Shown here: one piece after another, positions 15,856 through 25,194 of the stretch | How positions within the stretch are numbered: the stretch's first letter is position 1 | Layout: every line of letters starts with the position of its first letter | From: Methylomagnum ishizawai | GTDB taxonomy: Bacteria > Pseudomonadota > Gammaproteobacteria > Methylococcales > Methylococcaceae | Length of the DNA stretch: 52,840 nucleotides | Assembly (NCBI RefSeq): GCF_900155475.1 | Contig: NZ_FXAM01000006.1 | Coordinates: forward strand, 1 to 52,840 | Direction: 5' to 3' | Made by a program: the position numbers and the translations under genes | Notes under the pieces: model-generated | Seen by the model: only the letters and a program-made list of their open reading frames with translations | Told to the model about the DNA's origin: nothing | Databases searched by the model: none

Positions 15856-17874
15856 ATGGCGGAATTGGCAGGCTCGGCGGCATCGTTGGCGGACTTCATC
15901 TGGAAGAACGCCGAGGATTTATGGGGGAACTTCAAGCATACTGACTTCGGTAAGGTCATCTTGCCGTTCACGCTGCTACGGCGTTTGGAGTGCGTGTTGG
16001 AGTCGACGCGCAAGGAGGTGGGCGAGGCCTACGCCTCCTTCAAGGATTCAGGGATCGATCTCGATCTGATACTGCGCCAAACCACCCGCTACCCGTTCTA
16101 CAACACTTCCGGATACGCGCTGGACAACCTGGGCAGCAACAAGACCCGCCAGAACCTCCAAGACTACGTCGCCCATTTTTCCGATAACGCCCGGGTCATC
16201 TTCGAGCAGTTCGACTTCATCAACACCGTGATCCGCCTCGACAAGGCGGGATTGCTGTTCAAGATATGCAAGAACTTCGCATGCATAGACCTGCACCCGG
16301 AAGTGGTGCCCGACCGGGTCATGAGCAACCTCTACGAGCATCTGATCCGCCGGTTCGGTGCCGAGGTCAACGAAGGGGCCGAGGACTTCATGACGCCCCG
16401 CGACGTGGTCCATTTGGCCACGGCTTTGCTGCTGGACCCCGACGATGCCCTCTTCGAATCCAACCCCGGCTTGATCCGCACCCTTTACGATCCGACCTGT
16501 GGCACCGGCGGCTTCCTCACCGACGCGATGAACCATGTGGCCGAGTACGGCGACCGCTTCAAAGTGCCGCCGGTCCTGGTCCCCCATGGGCAGGAGTTGG
16601 AACCCGAAACGCATGCGGTCTGCCTGACCAGTATGTTGCTGCGCACCCTTGAATCCGATCCTGGACGCGACCTTTCCAAGAACATCAAGCTGGGTAGTAC
16701 GCTGTCGAACGACCGTTTCGCCGGGGAGCGCTTCCATTACTGCCTATCCAATCCGCCTTTCGGAAAAAAATGGGAGAACGACCAGCAGGCAGTCACCACG
16801 GAGCATAAGGAAAAGGGCTTCGATGGCCGTTTCGGGCCGGGCCTGCCGCGCATCAACGACGGTTCGATGCTGTTCTTGCTGCATCTCGCCAGCAAGCTCG
16901 AATTGCCCGAAAACGGCGGTGGACGCGGGGCCATCGTGCTGTCCGGCTCGCCGCTGTTCAACGGCGGCGCGGGGTCCGGGGAATCGGAAATCCGTCGCTG
17001 GTTGCTGGAAAACGATCTGGTTGAAGCTATCGTCGCCTTGCCCACGGAAATCTTCTTCCGAACCGGGATCGGTACCTATCTTTGGATTCTCTCCAGCAAG
17101 AAGCCGGAGCATCGGCGCGGCAAAGTGCAGTTGATCAACGCGACCGGCCTTTGGACCTCGATCAAGAACGAAGGCAACAAGCGGCGCGTCATCGGCGACG
17201 AGCAGTTGAAGGAGATCGTCGCGGTTTATGCAGCCGCCCAGGATGGCGGCATTAGCCGGATACTGGATTACCAGACCTTCGGCTATCGGCGGATCAAGGT
17301 ATTGCGTCCGCTACGGATGTCCTTGCATGTCACCCATGAAACTTTGGCGAACCTCAGGGCGGAAAAGGCTTGGGGCAAGCTGACCGAAGAACAGCGGGAA
17401 GCCTGGGAAGCTGTGTTGACCCCGTTCATGGACACGATCCATCCATGCGCCTGGGCGGAAACCCTGGCGGGAGCGGTGACCAAGTCTTCCATAGGCATCG
17501 GCAAGGTAAGCAAGGCTTTCGTGAAAGCGTTGACCAGCGCCTTGGGCGTGCGCGACCCGGAAGGTGAGCCGGTCACGGATTCCGAGGGTGGGATCGTTCC
17601 CGATCCCGAGCTTTCCGATTATGAGAACGTGCCGCTCACCGAGGATATCCGGGACTATCTCGCCCGCGAGGTGTTGCCGCACCTGCCGGATGCCTACATC
17701 GACGAGGATTTCCGTGACGATGGGGACAAGCAGATAGGCCGGGTGGGCTACGAGATCAATTTCAACCGCTTCTTCTATGAGTACGTACCGCCCCGCAAGC
17801 TGCACGATATCGATGCCGAGTTGAAGCAGGTGGAAGCCGAGATTGCGGCTTTGCTGGGCGAGGTGACGGAATGA
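15856..17874 (+). CDS. hsdM: Type I restriction-modification methyltransferase subunit HsdM
   Basis: A 672-aa N6-adenine methyltransferase. An HsdM N-terminal helical region (WKNAEDLWGNFKHTDFGKVI) precedes the catalytic domain. That domain has the SAM-binding motif DPTCGTGGF at about residue 212 and the catalytic NPPFG at about residue 299. The C-terminal 170 residues contain an extra region with acidic helices ending in LKQVEAEIAALLGEV, as in larger HsdM subgroups. It methylates adenine in the sequence chosen by HsdS, protecting host DNA, and is part of the restriction complex. Its stop overlaps the next ATG by 4 nt (ATGA), the first of several such couplings in this operon. Confidence 0.96.
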   Translation: MAELAGSAASLADFIWKNAEDLWGNFKHTDFGKVILPFTLLRRLECVLESTRKEVGEAYASFKDSGIDLDLILRQTTRYPFYNTSGYALDNLGSNKTRQNLQDYVAHFSDNARVIFEQFDFINTVIRLDKAGLLFKICKNFACIDLHPEVVPDRVMSNLYEHLIRRFGAEVNEGAEDFMTPRDVVHLATALLLDPDDALFESNPGLIRTLYDPTCGTGGFLTDAMNHVAEYGDRFKVPPVLVPHGQELEPETHAVCLTSMLLRTLESDPGRDLSKNIKLGSTLSNDRFAGERFHYCLSNPPFGKKWENDQQAVTTEHKEKGFDGRFGPGLPRINDGSMLFLLHLASKLELPENGGGRGAIVLSGSPLFNGGAGSGESEIRRWLLENDLVEAIVALPTEIFFRTGIGTYLWILSSKKPEHRRGKVQLINATGLWTSIKNEGNKRRVIGDEQLKEIVAVYAAAQDGGISRILDYQTFGYRRIKVLRPLRMSLHVTHETLANLRAEKAWGKLTEEQREAWEAVLTPFMDTIHPCAWAETLAGAVTKSSIGIGKVSKAFVKALTSALGVRDPEGEPVTDSEGGIVPDPELSDYENVPLTEDIRDYLAREVLPHLPDAYIDEDFRDDGDKQIGRVGYEINFNRFFYEYVPPRKLHDIDAELKQVEAEIAALLGEVTE

Positions 17875-18923
17875 GCCAGCCTATCGTGAATGCGGAAGTC
17901 CTGTTGGGCGAAATTCGCGGCCTGATCGAAACCGCGCGGCAGCAGGTGGCGCGGGCGGCCAATGGCGCTTTGACACTGACCTATTGGCGTATCGGCAGGC
18001 GTCTGCTGACCGAGAACCTGACCGAGGGCCGGGCTGAGTATGGTCGCCGGGTGCTTGAATCGCTGGCGGCTGAATTGGAGCGCGAATATGGCAAGGGCTT
18101 CAGCTATTCGGCGCTGACCCGTATGGTCCGTTTTGCCGAGCAATTTCAGGATGAACGGATTCTTGCGACGCTGTTGCAAGAATTGACCTGGAGCCATTTC
18201 CTAATTTTGCTGCCGATCAAGGACCCGTTAGCCCGCGAGTTCTACGCCGAAATGTGCCGCGCGGAACGCTGGACCGTCCGCACGCTGCGTAAAAAGATCG
18301 ACGGCATGTTGTTCGAGCGGACGGCGCTTTCCAAGAACAGCGAGGCGGTGATCCGTCAGGAACTCGCCAGCCTGAACGAGGGGCGCATGACCCCGGACTT
18401 GGTGTTCCGCGATCCTTACCTGCTCGATTTCCTGGGGCTTGCCGGGACTTGGAGCGAGAAGGACTTGGAAGCCGCGATCCTGCGCGAGATGGAATCCTTC
18501 CTGTTGGAAATGGGCGGCGGCTTTTGTTTCGTGGCCCGGCAGAAGCGCATGAGCGTGGGGCGGGACGATTTTCACCTGGACCTCCTGTTTTATCACCGCT
18601 ATTTGCGTCGGTTGGTCGCCGTTGAACTCAAGCTGGAATCGTTCCGTCCCGAGCATACCGGCCAGATGGAGCTTTATCTGCGCTGGCTGGACAAGCATGA
18701 ACGCGCTCCCGGTGAGGAAGCGCCCATTGGCCTGATTCTGTGCGCCGAGGCGGATTCGGAGCAGGTGGAGCTTTTGCAACTCGACGAGAAATCCATCCGG
18801 GTGGCGGAATATCTGGTCCAGTTACCGCCGGTCGCGGTACTACGCGAGCGCCTGCACCGGGCGATGGTCCATGCGCGGGAACGCGGCGAGGGTTTGGCCG
18901 CATTGGAAGGGGGTGTGGAATGA
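17871..18923 (+). CDS. DUF1016/YhcG-family PD-(D/E)xK nuclease
   Basis: A 350-aa protein. The N-terminal DUF1016 helical domain runs from about residue 5 to 150 (LTYWRIGRRL, EREYGKGFSYSALTRMVRF, LLQELTWSHFLILL). The C-terminal nuclease-fold domain carries DLVFRDPYLLDFLGL and a catalytic-looking pair: the Asp in DDFHLDLLFYHR and ELKLE in LVAVELKLESF. YhcG-type proteins are often found inside type I R-M loci, but their job is not settled; they may degrade DNA or help the complex. Here it lies between hsdM and hsdS with ATGA overlaps on both sides, so it is made together with the R-M subunits. Confidence 0.92.
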   Translation: MSQPIVNAEVLLGEIRGLIETARQQVARAANGALTLTYWRIGRRLLTENLTEGRAEYGRRVLESLAAELEREYGKGFSYSALTRMVRFAEQFQDERILATLLQELTWSHFLILLPIKDPLAREFYAEMCRAERWTVRTLRKKIDGMLFERTALSKNSEAVIRQELASLNEGRMTPDLVFRDPYLLDFLGLAGTWSEKDLEAAILREMESFLLEMGGGFCFVARQKRMSVGRDDFHLDLLFYHRYLRRLVAVELKLESFRPEHTGQMELYLRWLDKHERAPGEEAPIGLILCAEADSEQVELLQLDEKSIRVAEYLVQLPPVAVLRERLHRAMVHARERGEGLAALEGGVE

Positions 18924-20248
18924 GCCATTACAAGCCTTATCCCGAATATAAAGATTCCGGAGCGGAATGGATTGGGAAAGTTCCGGCGGATTGGGAAGTT
19001 CGGCGATTACGCCATATAGCAGTATTTACGAACAGCAACGTCGATAAAAAATCCTATGACGACCAGGAAACCGTCAAACTTTGCAATTACACCGACGTTT
19101 ACTATAACGAGTTCATTAGGGCGAACTTGGGCTTTATGCAAGCTACCGCCAGCCCTTCCGAGATCGCGCAATTCTCGCTTAAAAAAGGGGATGTGATCAT
19201 TACAAAGGATTCTGAAGACCCTGCTGATATAGGTATTCCATCGATTGTTTCCGAGGATATTCACGGCGTAGTTTGCGGTTATCACCTTACTTTAATCAGG
19301 ACCGATGACTTAAATACCGCGCGTTACCTGCATAGGGTTCTACAAGCTCACCCTACAAAGGCCCATTTCTTCGTCGAGGCCCCTGGCATTACGCGTTATG
19401 GTCTTGGTCAAGATGCCATTGGGGATATCAGGGTTTGCTTGCCCCCTGTTGAGCATCGGGCCGAAATTGCTGACCAGCTTGACCGCGAAACCACCCGTAT
19501 TGATTCCCTCATCGCCAAGAAAACCCGCTTCATCGAACTCCTGAAGGAAAAGCGCCAAGCCCTCATCACCCACGCCGTCACCAAGGGGCTTGATCCCCAC
19601 GCGAAGATGAAGGATTCCGGGGTTGAGTGGATTGGCGATATTCCAGGGCATTGGGAAGTTCGTCGCATGGCAATGCTTTTTCGCGAGGCTGTACGTCTTG
19701 GCGACCCATCCTTGCCGGTACTATCCATTTCAATTCATGATGGTATTACCGACGAAGAGTTAGCTCCTGAGGATCGGGAGCGGCAGGTATATAAAATCGA
19801 AGATAGAACAAAATATAAGCGGGTCGTGCCAAATGATCTTGCTTATAACATGATGCGTGCTTGGCAAGGCGCTTTCGGTGCCGTAACTGTAGATGGTCTT
19901 GTTAGTCCGGCTTATGTCGTCGCTGAACCAATAATTTCCCTACATACTGGATTCGTTGAAAACCTATTGCGCACGTCCATGGCAATCGAGGAGATGCGTC
20001 GATTTTCACGAGGAATCGCAGATTTCAGAATGCGCCTTTACTGGGATTATTTCCGTGACTTGAAAATTTGCTTACCCCCGCTTGAAGAACAGGCCCAAAT
20101 CCTGAGCAATATTGCAAAGGAATCTAAGCGCTTGGATGCTTTGGCAGGGAAAACCCAACACAGCATCGACCTCCTAAAAGAACGCCGCGCCGCCCTGATC
20201 ACCGCCGCCGTCACTGGCCAAATCGACCTCCGGGGGGAAACCATATGA
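18920..20248 (+). CDS. hsdS: Type I restriction specificity subunit HsdS
   Basis: A 442-aa protein with the usual two-fold design. The halves begin KDSGAEWIGKVPADWEVRRL (N-terminus) and KDSGVEWIGDIPGHWEVRRM (about residue 230). Each has a target recognition domain followed by a coiled-coil spacer (FIELLKEKRQALITHAVT and IDLLKERRAALITAAVT). The two TRDs differ from one another, so the recognised site is bipartite and non-palindromic. Lower GC in both TRDs than in the conserved regions suggests domain swapping. The ATG is at 18920, inside the stop of the nuclease gene. The stop at 20248 overlaps the hsdR ATG. Confidence 0.95.
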   Translation: MSHYKPYPEYKDSGAEWIGKVPADWEVRRLRHIAVFTNSNVDKKSYDDQETVKLCNYTDVYYNEFIRANLGFMQATASPSEIAQFSLKKGDVIITKDSEDPADIGIPSIVSEDIHGVVCGYHLTLIRTDDLNTARYLHRVLQAHPTKAHFFVEAPGITRYGLGQDAIGDIRVCLPPVEHRAEIADQLDRETTRIDSLIAKKTRFIELLKEKRQALITHAVTKGLDPHAKMKDSGVEWIGDIPGHWEVRRMAMLFREAVRLGDPSLPVLSISIHDGITDEELAPEDRERQVYKIEDRTKYKRVVPNDLAYNMMRAWQGAFGAVTVDGLVSPAYVVAEPIISLHTGFVENLLRTSMAIEEMRRFSRGIADFRMRLYWDYFRDLKICLPPLEEQAQILSNIAKESKRLDALAGKTQHSIDLLKERRAALITAAVTGQIDLRGETI

Positions 20249-23200
20249 ACGGCGACACCGCGCACCGGGAAAATAATTTTGAAGCCTACGTGGTTTCCCG
20301 GCTGAAAGCCCAAGGCTGGCTAGTCGGCAATACCCTGGATTACGACACCGAACGCGCCCTTTACCCGGAAGATTTAGTGGCCTGGCTGGAAGCCACCCAG
20401 CCCGATAAATGGGAAAAGCTCCAGAAGGACCACCCCGGCAAAGCCTCCGAGACGTTCATGGCCCGCCTGGGCAAGGCGTTGGACCAACACGGCACCATTC
20501 ATGTGTTGCGCCGCGGCTTCTCCATCGCCGGTTGCGGCCATATTGACCTCTCGGAAGCCGCCCCGGAAGACCAGCGCAACGCCGGGATACTCAAGCGCTA
20601 CGCCGCGAACCGCCTGCGGGTGGTTCCCCAGTTGCAATACCATCCGGTCCGCAAGCTGGCGATAGACCTCGTGCTGTTCATCAACGGCATCCCGGTCGCC
20701 ACCGTGGAACTCAAGACCGACTTCACCCAGTCCGCCGAAGCGGCCATAGAGCAATACCGCACCGACCGGTTGCCCTACGATGCCAAGCTCAAGCGCCGGG
20801 AACCGCTGCTCACCTTCAAGCGCGGGGCCATCGTCCATTTCGCGATGTCGGATTCCGAAATCCAGATGGCCACCAAGCTCGATGGCGAGAACACCTTCTT
20901 CTTGCCCTTCAACCAAGGCAACCAAGGCCACGCCGGGAATCCGGAACGCGAGGACGGCGAATATCCCGTGGCCTATTTCTGGGAACAGGTCTGCCAACGG
21001 GATGCCTGGCTCCGCATCTTCCATAGCTTCGTCTACGTCGAGAAGAAGAACGTGGTCGACCTCAAGGGCAATTGGTCGACGCGGGAAACCCTGATCTTCC
21101 CGCGCTTCCATCAATGGTCGGCGGTCAATGCCATGATCCAGGATGCCCGCGACAACGGTCCCGGCATGACCTACCTCGCCGACCACAGCGCGGGTTCCGG
21201 CAAGACCAGTACGATTTCCTGGACCGCCCACGACCTCGTCAAGCTACGGCGGGACAACGGTGCGGCGATCTTCAACAGCGTCATCATCGTCACCGACCGC
21301 ACCGTGTTGGATGGGCAGTTGCAAGACGCGGTCAAGCAGATCGATCACCAGTTCGGCGTCATCGCCGCCATCGACCGGCAGAAGGCCTCCCAATCGAAAA
21401 GCAAGCAACTGGCTCAAGCGTTATCCGGCGGCTCGCCCATCATCGTTGTGACCATCCAGACCTTCCCCTATGCGATGGAGGCCATCGTCACCGAGGAATC
21501 TCTGAAAGATAAGAACTTCGCGGTCATCATCGACGAAGCGCATGCCTCCCAGACCGGCGCCACCGCTGCCAAGCTCCAGACCGCGCTTTCGATGAGCGGC
21601 CAGGGCAAGATGGACGCGATGACCGTCGAGGAGATTTTGGAAGCGCTGCAAAAGTCCCGCGCCCGCCCCAGCAATGTCAGCTATTTCGCCTTCACCGGCA
21701 CGCCCAAGCATTCCACCTTGATGCTGTTCGGTCGTCCCGCCGACCCGGCCCAACCGGCGTCCAAAGAGAACTTGCCGATCCCGTTCCATCGCTATTCGAT
21801 GCGCCAGGCCATCGAGGAGCGGTTCATCCTGGACGTTCTGCTCGGCTACGTGCCCTACAAGACGGCGTTCAATCTCGCCAAGCAGTCCGAAGACAGCAAG
21901 CGGGTCAGCGGCAAGCACGCCAAGCGCGCCCTGGCGAAGTGGATGACCCTGCATCCGACCAACGTCACCCAGAAGGTCCAGTTCATCATCGAACACTTCA
22001 GCAAGAACGTTGCCCACCGCCTCGACGGGAAGGCCAAGGCGATGGTGGTGACCAATTCGCGCGCGGCGGCGGTCCGCTATAAGAAGGGCTTCGACCGCTA
22101 CATCGAGAAGCACCCTGAATACCTCGGCATCCGTTCCCTGGTGGCCTTCTCCGGCAAGCTCACAGGGAAGGATGTCGCGCACAACGATGACCCGTTGCTT
22201 CAGGACGACCTGTTCCTAGTCGATGAGGCGGAAGAGTTCACCGAAGCAGGTATGAACCCAGGGGTGGGTGGCCAGGACTTGCGCATCGCCTTCGACCGCC
22301 CTGAATACCGGGTGATGTTGGTGGCAGACAAGTTCCAGACCGGCTTCGACCAGCCCAAGCTGGTGGCGATGTACGTCGATAAGAAGATCGCCAACGACGT
22401 CGAGATCGTCCAGACGTTCTCCCGTCTCAACCGGATCGCGCCCGGCAAGGACGAGGTCTACATCATCGATTTCGTCAACGATCCGGCCAACGTCCGCCGG
22501 GCCTTCGCGCTATACGACGAGGGCGCGCGGATCGAGGATATCCAGGATCCCAACGTGGTCTACGAGATCAAGGAGCAACTGGACGGACAGGGGATGTACA
22601 CCGACGCGGACCTGGAAAAGTTCAAAACCGCGCGCTTCAAGACCCTCCGCGACATCACCCACGCCCAGGAGCCCCAGCACAAGGAGTTGTACGGCGCCAC
22701 CGACCATGCCACCCGCATCTTCAATCAACGCCTGAAAATGCTCCGCGAAGCCGTGGCGACCTGGGAAGCGGCGTTCCAAAAAGCCCACGCCCAGGGCAAC
22801 GAAGATGCCATGAAATCGGCGGACCATCAGCGCAAGGATTACGCGGGACAAATCAAGGCGCTCATGGCTTTCAAAGCGGGACTCGGGCGTTTCTGCCGCA
22901 CCTATGGCTATGCCGCGCAGCTGATCGACTTCGGCGACCCGGAGCTAGAAAACTTCGCCGCGTTCGCCAAATTGCTCCAGAAGCGCCTCAACGGGGAAGC
23001 CCAGGAAAACGTCGATCTGAAGGGCCTGGTCCTGACCGGGTTCGACATCAAGGCATTGGAGGACCAACCCGGGGAGGACGAGGAAACGCCGGTGCTGAAA
23101 CCGGTGGGTCCGGGGGGCGGCAACGGCACCGCCGACGACCCCTATTTTCTCCGGGAAATCATCGACCGCCTGAACCGGTTGTTCGGCGAGACCACGCCCC

Positions 23201-23481
23201 TTCGCGACCAGGCGACCTTCGTGAACCACATCGTGTCCATCGCGCGGGAAAACCAAGTCGTGATGGCCCAGATCGAGAACAACAACAACCGGGAGCAAAT
23301 CATGAAAGGGAATTTGCCCGGCGCAGTCCAGCAGGGCGTGGTCAGGGCGATGAGTTCCCACCAGAAGCTCGCCACCTTGGTCCTGAAGTCGGATAGCCAA
23401 GCGATGCAAGCCTTGACCGACATGATCTATGAATTGATCCGCGACGGGCGCAGCATCGACCTGGACGCTTTCGGTGCTTGA
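20245..23481 (+). CDS. hsdR: Type I restriction endonuclease subunit HsdR
   Basis: A 1078-aa motor-nuclease. The N-terminal PD-(D/E)xK domain shows LAIDLVLFINGIPVATVELK at about residues 136-155 (Asp, then E-x-K). The SF2 translocase follows: Walker A SAGSGKT near 315, DEAH (VIIDEAHASQTG) near 428, FAFTGTPK as motif III, and FQTGFDQPKL plus QTFSRLNRIAPGK as motifs V-VI. A C-terminal helical region binds HsdM. The enzyme pumps DNA and cuts unmodified targets. It overlaps hsdS by 4 nt, and its TGA lies within the first codons of the following ISL3-like gene. Confidence 0.96.
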   Translation: MNGDTAHRENNFEAYVVSRLKAQGWLVGNTLDYDTERALYPEDLVAWLEATQPDKWEKLQKDHPGKASETFMARLGKALDQHGTIHVLRRGFSIAGCGHIDLSEAAPEDQRNAGILKRYAANRLRVVPQLQYHPVRKLAIDLVLFINGIPVATVELKTDFTQSAEAAIEQYRTDRLPYDAKLKRREPLLTFKRGAIVHFAMSDSEIQMATKLDGENTFFLPFNQGNQGHAGNPEREDGEYPVAYFWEQVCQRDAWLRIFHSFVYVEKKNVVDLKGNWSTRETLIFPRFHQWSAVNAMIQDARDNGPGMTYLADHSAGSGKTSTISWTAHDLVKLRRDNGAAIFNSVIIVTDRTVLDGQLQDAVKQIDHQFGVIAAIDRQKASQSKSKQLAQALSGGSPIIVVTIQTFPYAMEAIVTEESLKDKNFAVIIDEAHASQTGATAAKLQTALSMSGQGKMDAMTVEEILEALQKSRARPSNVSYFAFTGTPKHSTLMLFGRPADPAQPASKENLPIPFHRYSMRQAIEERFILDVLLGYVPYKTAFNLAKQSEDSKRVSGKHAKRALAKWMTLHPTNVTQKVQFIIEHFSKNVAHRLDGKAKAMVVTNSRAAAVRYKKGFDRYIEKHPEYLGIRSLVAFSGKLTGKDVAHNDDPLLQDDLFLVDEAEEFTEAGMNPGVGGQDLRIAFDRPEYRVMLVADKFQTGFDQPKLVAMYVDKKIANDVEIVQTFSRLNRIAPGKDEVYIIDFVNDPANVRRAFALYDEGARIEDIQDPNVVYEIKEQLDGQGMYTDADLEKFKTARFKTLRDITHAQEPQHKELYGATDHATRIFNQRLKMLREAVATWEAAFQKAHAQGNEDAMKSADHQRKDYAGQIKALMAFKAGLGRFCRTYGYAAQLIDFGDPELENFAAFAKLLQKRLNGEAQENVDLKGLVLTGFDIKALEDQPGEDEETPVLKPVGPGGGNGTADDPYFLREIIDRLNRLFGETTPLRDQATFVNHIVSIARENQVVMAQIENNNNREQIMKGNLPGAVQQGVVRAMSSHQKLATLVLKSDSQAMQALTDMIYELIRDGRSIDLDAFGA

Positions 23482-24559
23482 CCTGCTCAACCTACCGGGC
23501 ATCGAGCCGGTCGATATCCGCGCGTCGGACCGGGGCATCCTCGTGATCGCCGAGGCGCTCGAAGGCACCCTGCCCGTGTGCCCGATGTGCGCCATACCGC
23601 TGCAACGGCATGGCCGTCGTTCCAACCTGTTCGCGGATCTACCAATGGAGGGGCAGCCGGTGAAAGTGGAGGTTTCGCGCCCCCGCTATCGCTGTGGCGC
23701 GTGCGGCAGGATGCAGGTGCCGGAACTGGCCTTCATCGACGAACGACGCCGGGCGAGCCGGCGCCTTGTCGCCTCCATTCGGGAACGTTCCCTCACGTCC
23801 ACCTTCCATGCCTTGGCCGATGAAACCGGCTTGTCGGTCAACACCATCAAGTCCATCGCCCAGGACCATATCGATGCTCTGGCGCGCACGGTGCGCTATG
23901 AAACCCCGGTCATCATGGGTATCCATGAAATCGGCCTCGCGGGGTCTCCGCGCTGCGTCGTCACGAACTTGGCGACGAGCACGATCTGCGAAATCCTGGA
24001 GTCCCGTTCCTCCAAGCACCTGGACCCGTTTTTCCAGGGGCTTGCGGATGGGCGAAAGGTCGAGTGGGTGCATACGGGATCCCTGCGCCCCGCACACCGC
24101 GCATTTCTCGCTTTGCTTCCCCGCGCCCGCCGGGTCCTTGATCCTGTCCACCTCGCCCGGATGGTCGCGGGAGCGGTCCATGATCGGTCCAGGTGGGTGG
24201 ATGCCTTCTTCGACCTCTACCGGATACAGGACAAGGCGGTTGCCCTGCGCGCATTCAAGGCGTGGGAACGTTCTCTGCCTGGCGACCAGTCCGGGGAGTT
24301 CTGCCAACTGGTCAGGACGGCAAGGGGCCAGCGCGAAGCCGTCTTCGCTTATTGGGACTCGCCCGCGCCGACGGCTTACGCCGAATGCCAGGCTGGGCTG
24401 GAGAAACTGCCCGGCGGCATGGGATATAGCTTTGAAATCATCCGGGCAAAAGTCTTGTACGCAGGCGAAGCAAGGAAGGTAGGAACCGGAACCGGGTCAA
24501 TTGAGCCGCTGGAATATGGTCCTCATATTCCAACGCTGGTTACATGCGGTATCTTTTAG
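23474..24559 (+). CDS. ISL3-transposase-like protein coupled to hsdR, catalytic residues apparently lost
   Basis: A 361-aa protein from GTG 23474, which overlaps the hsdR stop by 8 nt. It has the ISL3 layout: a zinc ribbon (CPMC near residue 36, CGAC near 73), an HTH (ADETGLSVNTIKSIAQDHI) and an RNase-H-like part. However, the usual GIDE is GIHEIG here (about residue 148), and the usual MD before RPY is VHTGSLRPAH, so the first two catalytic aspartates are replaced. VLDPVHLARM keeps the later Asp-His block. I see no ISL3 terminal repeats around it. Coupled translation with a type I R-M operon suggests a domesticated DNA-binding accessory or regulator. A simple decaying IS insertion is the alternative. 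Confidence 0.75.
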   Translation: MLDLLNLPGIEPVDIRASDRGILVIAEALEGTLPVCPMCAIPLQRHGRRSNLFADLPMEGQPVKVEVSRPRYRCGACGRMQVPELAFIDERRRASRRLVASIRERSLTSTFHALADETGLSVNTIKSIAQDHIDALARTVRYETPVIMGIHEIGLAGSPRCVVTNLATSTICEILESRSSKHLDPFFQGLADGRKVEWVHTGSLRPAHRAFLALLPRARRVLDPVHLARMVAGAVHDRSRWVDAFFDLYRIQDKAVALRAFKAWERSLPGDQSGEFCQLVRTARGQREAVFAYWDSPAPTAYAECQAGLEKLPGGMGYSFEIIRAKVLYAGEARKVGTGTGSIEPLEYGPHIPTLVTCGIF

Positions 24560-24576
24560 ATATAATATCGGAATAT

Positions 24577-24601
24577 TTTTGATATCTATCAGATATCAAA
24601 A
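24577..24601. promoter_or_regulatory. 10-bp perfect inverted repeat between ISL3-like gene and resolvase
   Basis: TTTTGATATC (24577-24586) and GATATCAAAA (24592-24601) flank TATCA. It lies in the convergent gap between the plus-strand operon end and the minus-strand resolvase end. It may act as a weak bidirectional terminator or as a binding site of the GATATC type seen elsewhere on this plasmid. Confidence 0.5.
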
Positions 24602-24606
24602 TAATT

Positions 24607-25194
24607 TCATTGCGGGTTCGGCACCGCTGGATTTTGCGGATAGCCTTCTCTTTCCAGCGCCGCGTTCAGGGTCACCCGCGACACCCCAAAATGCTGCGCC
24701 ACCTCGGTTTTTGTCATCAACGGATCGCGCAGCATGGCGGCGGCCTTGCGCACATCCGATTTGTCCATCTTGATTTTCCTGCCACCCCTCCGGCCCCTGG
24801 CCCTTGCCGCCGCTAGGCCGGCCACGGTCCTTTCACGGATCAAGGTTCTTTCGAATTCGGCCAGCGAGGCGAAGATATGGAAGATCAATTTGCCGCCCGC
24901 GCTGGTGGTATCGATGCTTTCCGTTAGGGACTGGAATCCGATCCTCCGCTCTTCGAGCCCATGCACGATTTCAACCAAATCCTTGAGCGAGCGGCCCAGG
25001 CGGTCCAGTCGCCAAACCACCATCGTGTCGCCCTTCCTCAGAACCTTTAGGCAGGTTTCTAGCTCAGGGCGCTCCCGGTCCTTGCCAGACGCTTTTTCAT
25101 GGAAAACCTGCTCGCACCCGGCGGAGGCCAAAGCATCCAACTGGAGCTCCGGACTCTGGTCCTGGGTCGAAACCCGGGCGTAGCCTATTCGCAT
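24607..25194 (-). CDS. Serine recombinase (Tn3-type resolvase/invertase)
   Basis: A 195-aa complete serine recombinase. MRIGYARVSTQDQ at the start includes the catalytic serine, followed by LQLDALASAGCE, MVVWRLDRLGRSLKDL, FASLAEFERTLIRERT, the basic hinge RGRRGGRK and a C-terminal HTH (MTKTEVAQHFGVSRVTLNAAL). ATG 25194 is chosen because it gives the family N-terminus; the frame extends upstream another 20 codons. No transposase of its own is nearby, so it probably acts as a plasmid multimer resolvase or is a leftover of a lost transposon. Possible sites lie just upstream. Confidence 0.9.
   Translation of the reverse strand: MRIGYARVSTQDQSPELQLDALASAGCEQVFHEKASGKDRERPELETCLKVLRKGDTMVVWRLDRLGRSLKDLVEIVHGLEERRIGFQSLTESIDTTSAGGKLIFHIFASLAEFERTLIRERTVAGLAAARARGRRGGRKIKMDKSDVRKAAAMLRDPLMTKTEVAQHFGVSRVTLNAALEREGYPQNPAVPNPQ

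Noticed and set aside
20374-21231. Minus-strand open frames inside hsdR and hsdM
   Set aside because: They overlap strongly supported R-M subunits and have no family features.
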